A stretch of 64,000 bases of DNA, taken from positions 434,001 to 498,000 of the forward strand of contig CAVYZF010000004.1 in assembly GCA_963772955.1 (NCBI GenBank), in the 5' to 3' direction. Positions 62,513 through 64,000 of the stretch are shown one piece after another. Every line of letters begins with the position of its first letter. The first letter of the stretch is position 1. The position numbers and the translations under genes were made by a program. Under the pieces are notes generated by a model. That model worked only from the letters and a program-made list of their open reading frames with translations, was not told where the DNA came from and searched no databases. This stretch comes from Gp6-AA40 sp963772955. GTDB taxonomy: Bacteria; Acidobacteriota; Vicinamibacteria; Vicinamibacterales; UBA2999.

Positions 62513-62705
62513 TTATTCGGCACGGAGCGCCTGCACAGGATTGAGGGCGGCTGCACGGCGCGCCGGCAGATAGCTCGCCAGCACGGCCGCTGACGCGAGA
62601 ACAAGCGACACGCTGGCGCGCGCGTAAAGCGCCGGATGACCGGAGGAATCGCTGGCATATGTGGTCTCACTACGACAACGTGCGGCCGAGGTTCCGGTTA
62701 ACAGC
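62513..62705 (-). pseudogene. C-terminal remnant of a MacB/FtsX-type permease
   Basis: An open stretch of about 64 codons without a start encodes LVLASAAVLASYLPARRAAA and ends LNPVQALRAE, the hallmark C-terminus of MacB-type permeases (compare LDPIEALRRE at 3049). The remainder of the gene is missing; the phosphoesterase stop lies just beyond its 5' end. It is a broken copy left after a deletion or rearrangement. Confidence 0.7.
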
Positions 62706-62709
62706 GGGT

Positions 62710-63486
62710 TCAGAACGAAATTCGCGTGAAGAGATCCAGTATCTGAGACTCTGACGGCGGGTTGAGGATGGACGTTGCCGCGAATTCCTCGGCTTGTGGA
62801 TACGCAGTGCCGCGGACGCGTGCGGCCGCAGCGTCGAGGTCATAGCTGGTATGCCGTAGCCCCACATCAGGTCCAAGAAGAAGCCAGTCGGCACCAGTCC
62901 GGCCAAAGGGCATCCCCACACTTCCGGCATTGACGACGCGTGTCGCCCCGATCATCCGGTCGAATTGCATGTGCGTGTGGCCGCAGACGACGATGTCCGC
63001 GCCGAGCCCGTCGAAGACTGGCTTCAGAACGTCTTCGGGCGTGAGACGAGTGAAGGCATCCGTCTCACTGTGAGGCGTGGCATGGCAGAACAGCACGTTT
63101 CCGAGATCGGGAATCGCGAGACGCAGCGTCATCGGCCATGAAGCCATGACACGGGCATGTTCCGGCAGCACCTGGCGTGCGCTCCACCGCACGACTTCCT
63201 TGAGCGGATCCGGCAGCGGAGTATCCGCGGTCGTTCCCCAGTAGGTCACCGCTTCAGGACTCGGCGCGTTGATCTGCGCCAGCATGCCCAGCTCACCGTT
63301 TCCGTAGATGAACTGCGCCGGGATATCGAGGCCCAGGATGCGCGCGAACGTTTCGCGCATCATCGGGCCGGGAACGATGTCGCCTCCAAACACGACGAGG
63401 TCGGCGCCGGCGGCACGAACGTCGCGCAGCACGGCATCGAGCGCCGGCAGGTTTGCGTGAACGTCGAAGAGTGCCGCAACGTGCAT
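62710..63486 (-). CDS. YfcE/MJ0936-type metallophosphoesterase
   Basis: 258 residues with the calcineurin-like metal motifs: FDVHANLP (D-x-H), FGGDIVPG (GGD), YGNGE in place of GNHE, LFCHATPHS and GHTHMQFDR. The final His motif and VNAGSVGMPFG are as in the YfcE group. The enzyme probably hydrolyses phosphodiesters with two metal ions; the substrate is not known. It is alone between the permease remnant and the SnoaL-like gene. Confidence 0.85.
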   Translation of the reverse strand: MHVAALFDVHANLPALDAVLRDVRAAGADLVVFGGDIVPGPMMRETFARILGLDIPAQFIYGNGELGMLAQINAPSPEAVTYWGTTADTPLPDPLKEVVRWSARQVLPEHARVMASWPMTLRLAIPDLGNVLFCHATPHSETDAFTRLTPEDVLKPVFDGLGADIVVCGHTHMQFDRMIGATRVVNAGSVGMPFGRTGADWLLLGPDVGLRHTSYDLDAAAARVRGTAYPQAEEFAATSILNPPSESQILDLFTRISF

Positions 63487-63520
63487 GGCTCACGCGCGTT
63501 CATGGTGAGGGCGACGACGA

Positions 63521-63922
63521 CTACCGGCCGGAGAACGCCATCTGGTGCTGGTGCGTGTCGACACGATGGCGAAATCGGCTGACTTTTCCTGCCGCATCGA
63601 AGTACCAGATGTGAACCTCGTCCTCCTCTTTGATCCGGCGGCCGGTCGTTCGCACGGACGCCTCGAGCTCGATCAGTACAAGGACGGCATCGTCCGATGA
63701 GAAGAACGCCTTCGGCAGGAACGTCTTGATCTCCATCCCGCCGAGGGCCTGGAAGAATTCCGCGACGCGCGCGCGACCCTTGCGCGGCTGCAGCCACGGC
63801 ACGTCAGTCGAATTGATCCCGTACTCCCATTCGACGTCGTCGACCAGCTGGTCGAGAATCGTCCCGACGTCTCCCTTGCCGAATGCCTCGTAGATCGTCT
63901 TCACGGTGTCGATGTGTGCCAC
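63521..63922 (-). CDS. SnoaL-like/NTF2-fold protein
   Basis: 133 residues from the GTG at 63922, chosen because GGAGG lies just upstream and the family starts HIDTVKTIYEAFGKGD. The NTF2 fold is recognisable (DDVEWEYG, ARVAEFFQALGG, EVHIWYFDAAGKVSRFRHRVD). Such proteins are small ligand-binding or isomerase-like folds of many functions. No catalytic role can be assigned. It lies downstream of the partial gene at the window end. Confidence 0.78.
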   Translation of the reverse strand: MAHIDTVKTIYEAFGKGDVGTILDQLVDDVEWEYGINSTDVPWLQPRKGRARVAEFFQALGGMEIKTFLPKAFFSSDDAVLVLIELEASVRTTGRRIKEEDEVHIWYFDAAGKVSRFRHRVDTHQHQMAFSGR

Positions 63923-63939
63923 GTTGCCTCCGATGAGCC

Positions 63940-64000
63940 TCAAGACGCATGACCCAGGATCTCGCCTAGATATTCCCGCAGGTCTTTTGCCTTCGCGTCC
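63940..64000 (-). CDS. Partial CDS at the window edge (3' end only)
   Basis: The last 20 or so codons of a gene running into the window, ending AKAKDLREYLGEILGHAS and TGA at 63940. There is too little to assign a family. Its stop lies 18 bases upstream of the SnoaL-like start, so the two may be co-transcribed. Confidence 0.4.
   Translation of the reverse strand, partial: DAKAKDLREYLGEILGHAS

Overview
The window is high-GC chromosomal DNA from a Gram-negative bacterium (outer-membrane porins, RND/MacA adaptor, signal peptides, bc-type complex). The gene families point towards an Acidobacteriota (Vicinamibacteria-like) genome: MacB-type permeases without ATPase, DUF4159 proteins, secreted 'FTG-x-W' proteins, glcDEF with a lactate/glycolate permease, and a Tat-exported ThDP enzyme next to a small cytochrome c. 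That placement is inference from gene content. No rRNA, tRNA, CRISPR array, phage or intact transposase was seen.

Layout. 0-4.3 kb (+): Yip1-like membrane protein, MacA-like adaptor and two MacB-like permeases. 4.3-11.8 kb (-): nitrogen cluster of ammonium transporter, two TorF-type porins, GlnD, P-II and an NtrC-type regulator whose AAA+ motifs are degenerate. 12.4-14.4 kb (+): EF-G-like GTPase. 14.5-34.9 kb (-): unbroken str-S10-spc-alpha ribosomal superoperon, transcribed rpsL to rplQ and including fusA, tuf, secY, adk, map, infA and rpoA; a sigma70-type promoter is predicted at 35239-35267. 35.4-37.5 kb (-): Rieske protein and a cytochrome b fused to two haem-c domains. 37.6-43.3 kb (-): glcD-glcE-glcF-lctP for 2-hydroxyacid uptake and oxidation, with a LarA-type racemase divergent at 43345. 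44.8-55.4 kb: APC permease, DUF4159 protein, malonyl-CoA-synthetase-like ligase, Bcp peroxidase, PEGA protein, two related secreted proteins around an MBL hydrolase, and a His-rich, possibly copper-related group. 55.4-64 kb: second DUF4159 protein, a four-helix-bundle (23S IVP-type) gene, nitroreductase, alpha/beta hydrolase, DUF3500 protein, exported ThDP enzyme plus cytochrome c, a permease remnant, a phosphoesterase and a SnoaL-like protein.

The most striking feature lies between genes. At least a dozen spacers hold arrays of degenerate 7-bp repeats, each array with its own word (for example TTGGTGG, GAATTCT, ATGCAAA, GGACCGA, CGGATCC), and most are folded as inverted repeats. They resemble the heptanucleotide STRR repeats of cyanobacteria and very often begin at or inside a stop codon. 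One pair of arrays forms 21-bp inverted repeats (18/21 matches) around the four-helix-bundle gene, giving a 545-bp unit that looks like a 23S rRNA intervening sequence outside rRNA.

Three genes (rplV, rpsH and the four-helix-bundle gene) carry what looks like one extra base in a two-base run. Because two are essential ribosomal genes, sequence error is the likely cause, though this cannot be settled from the sequence alone.
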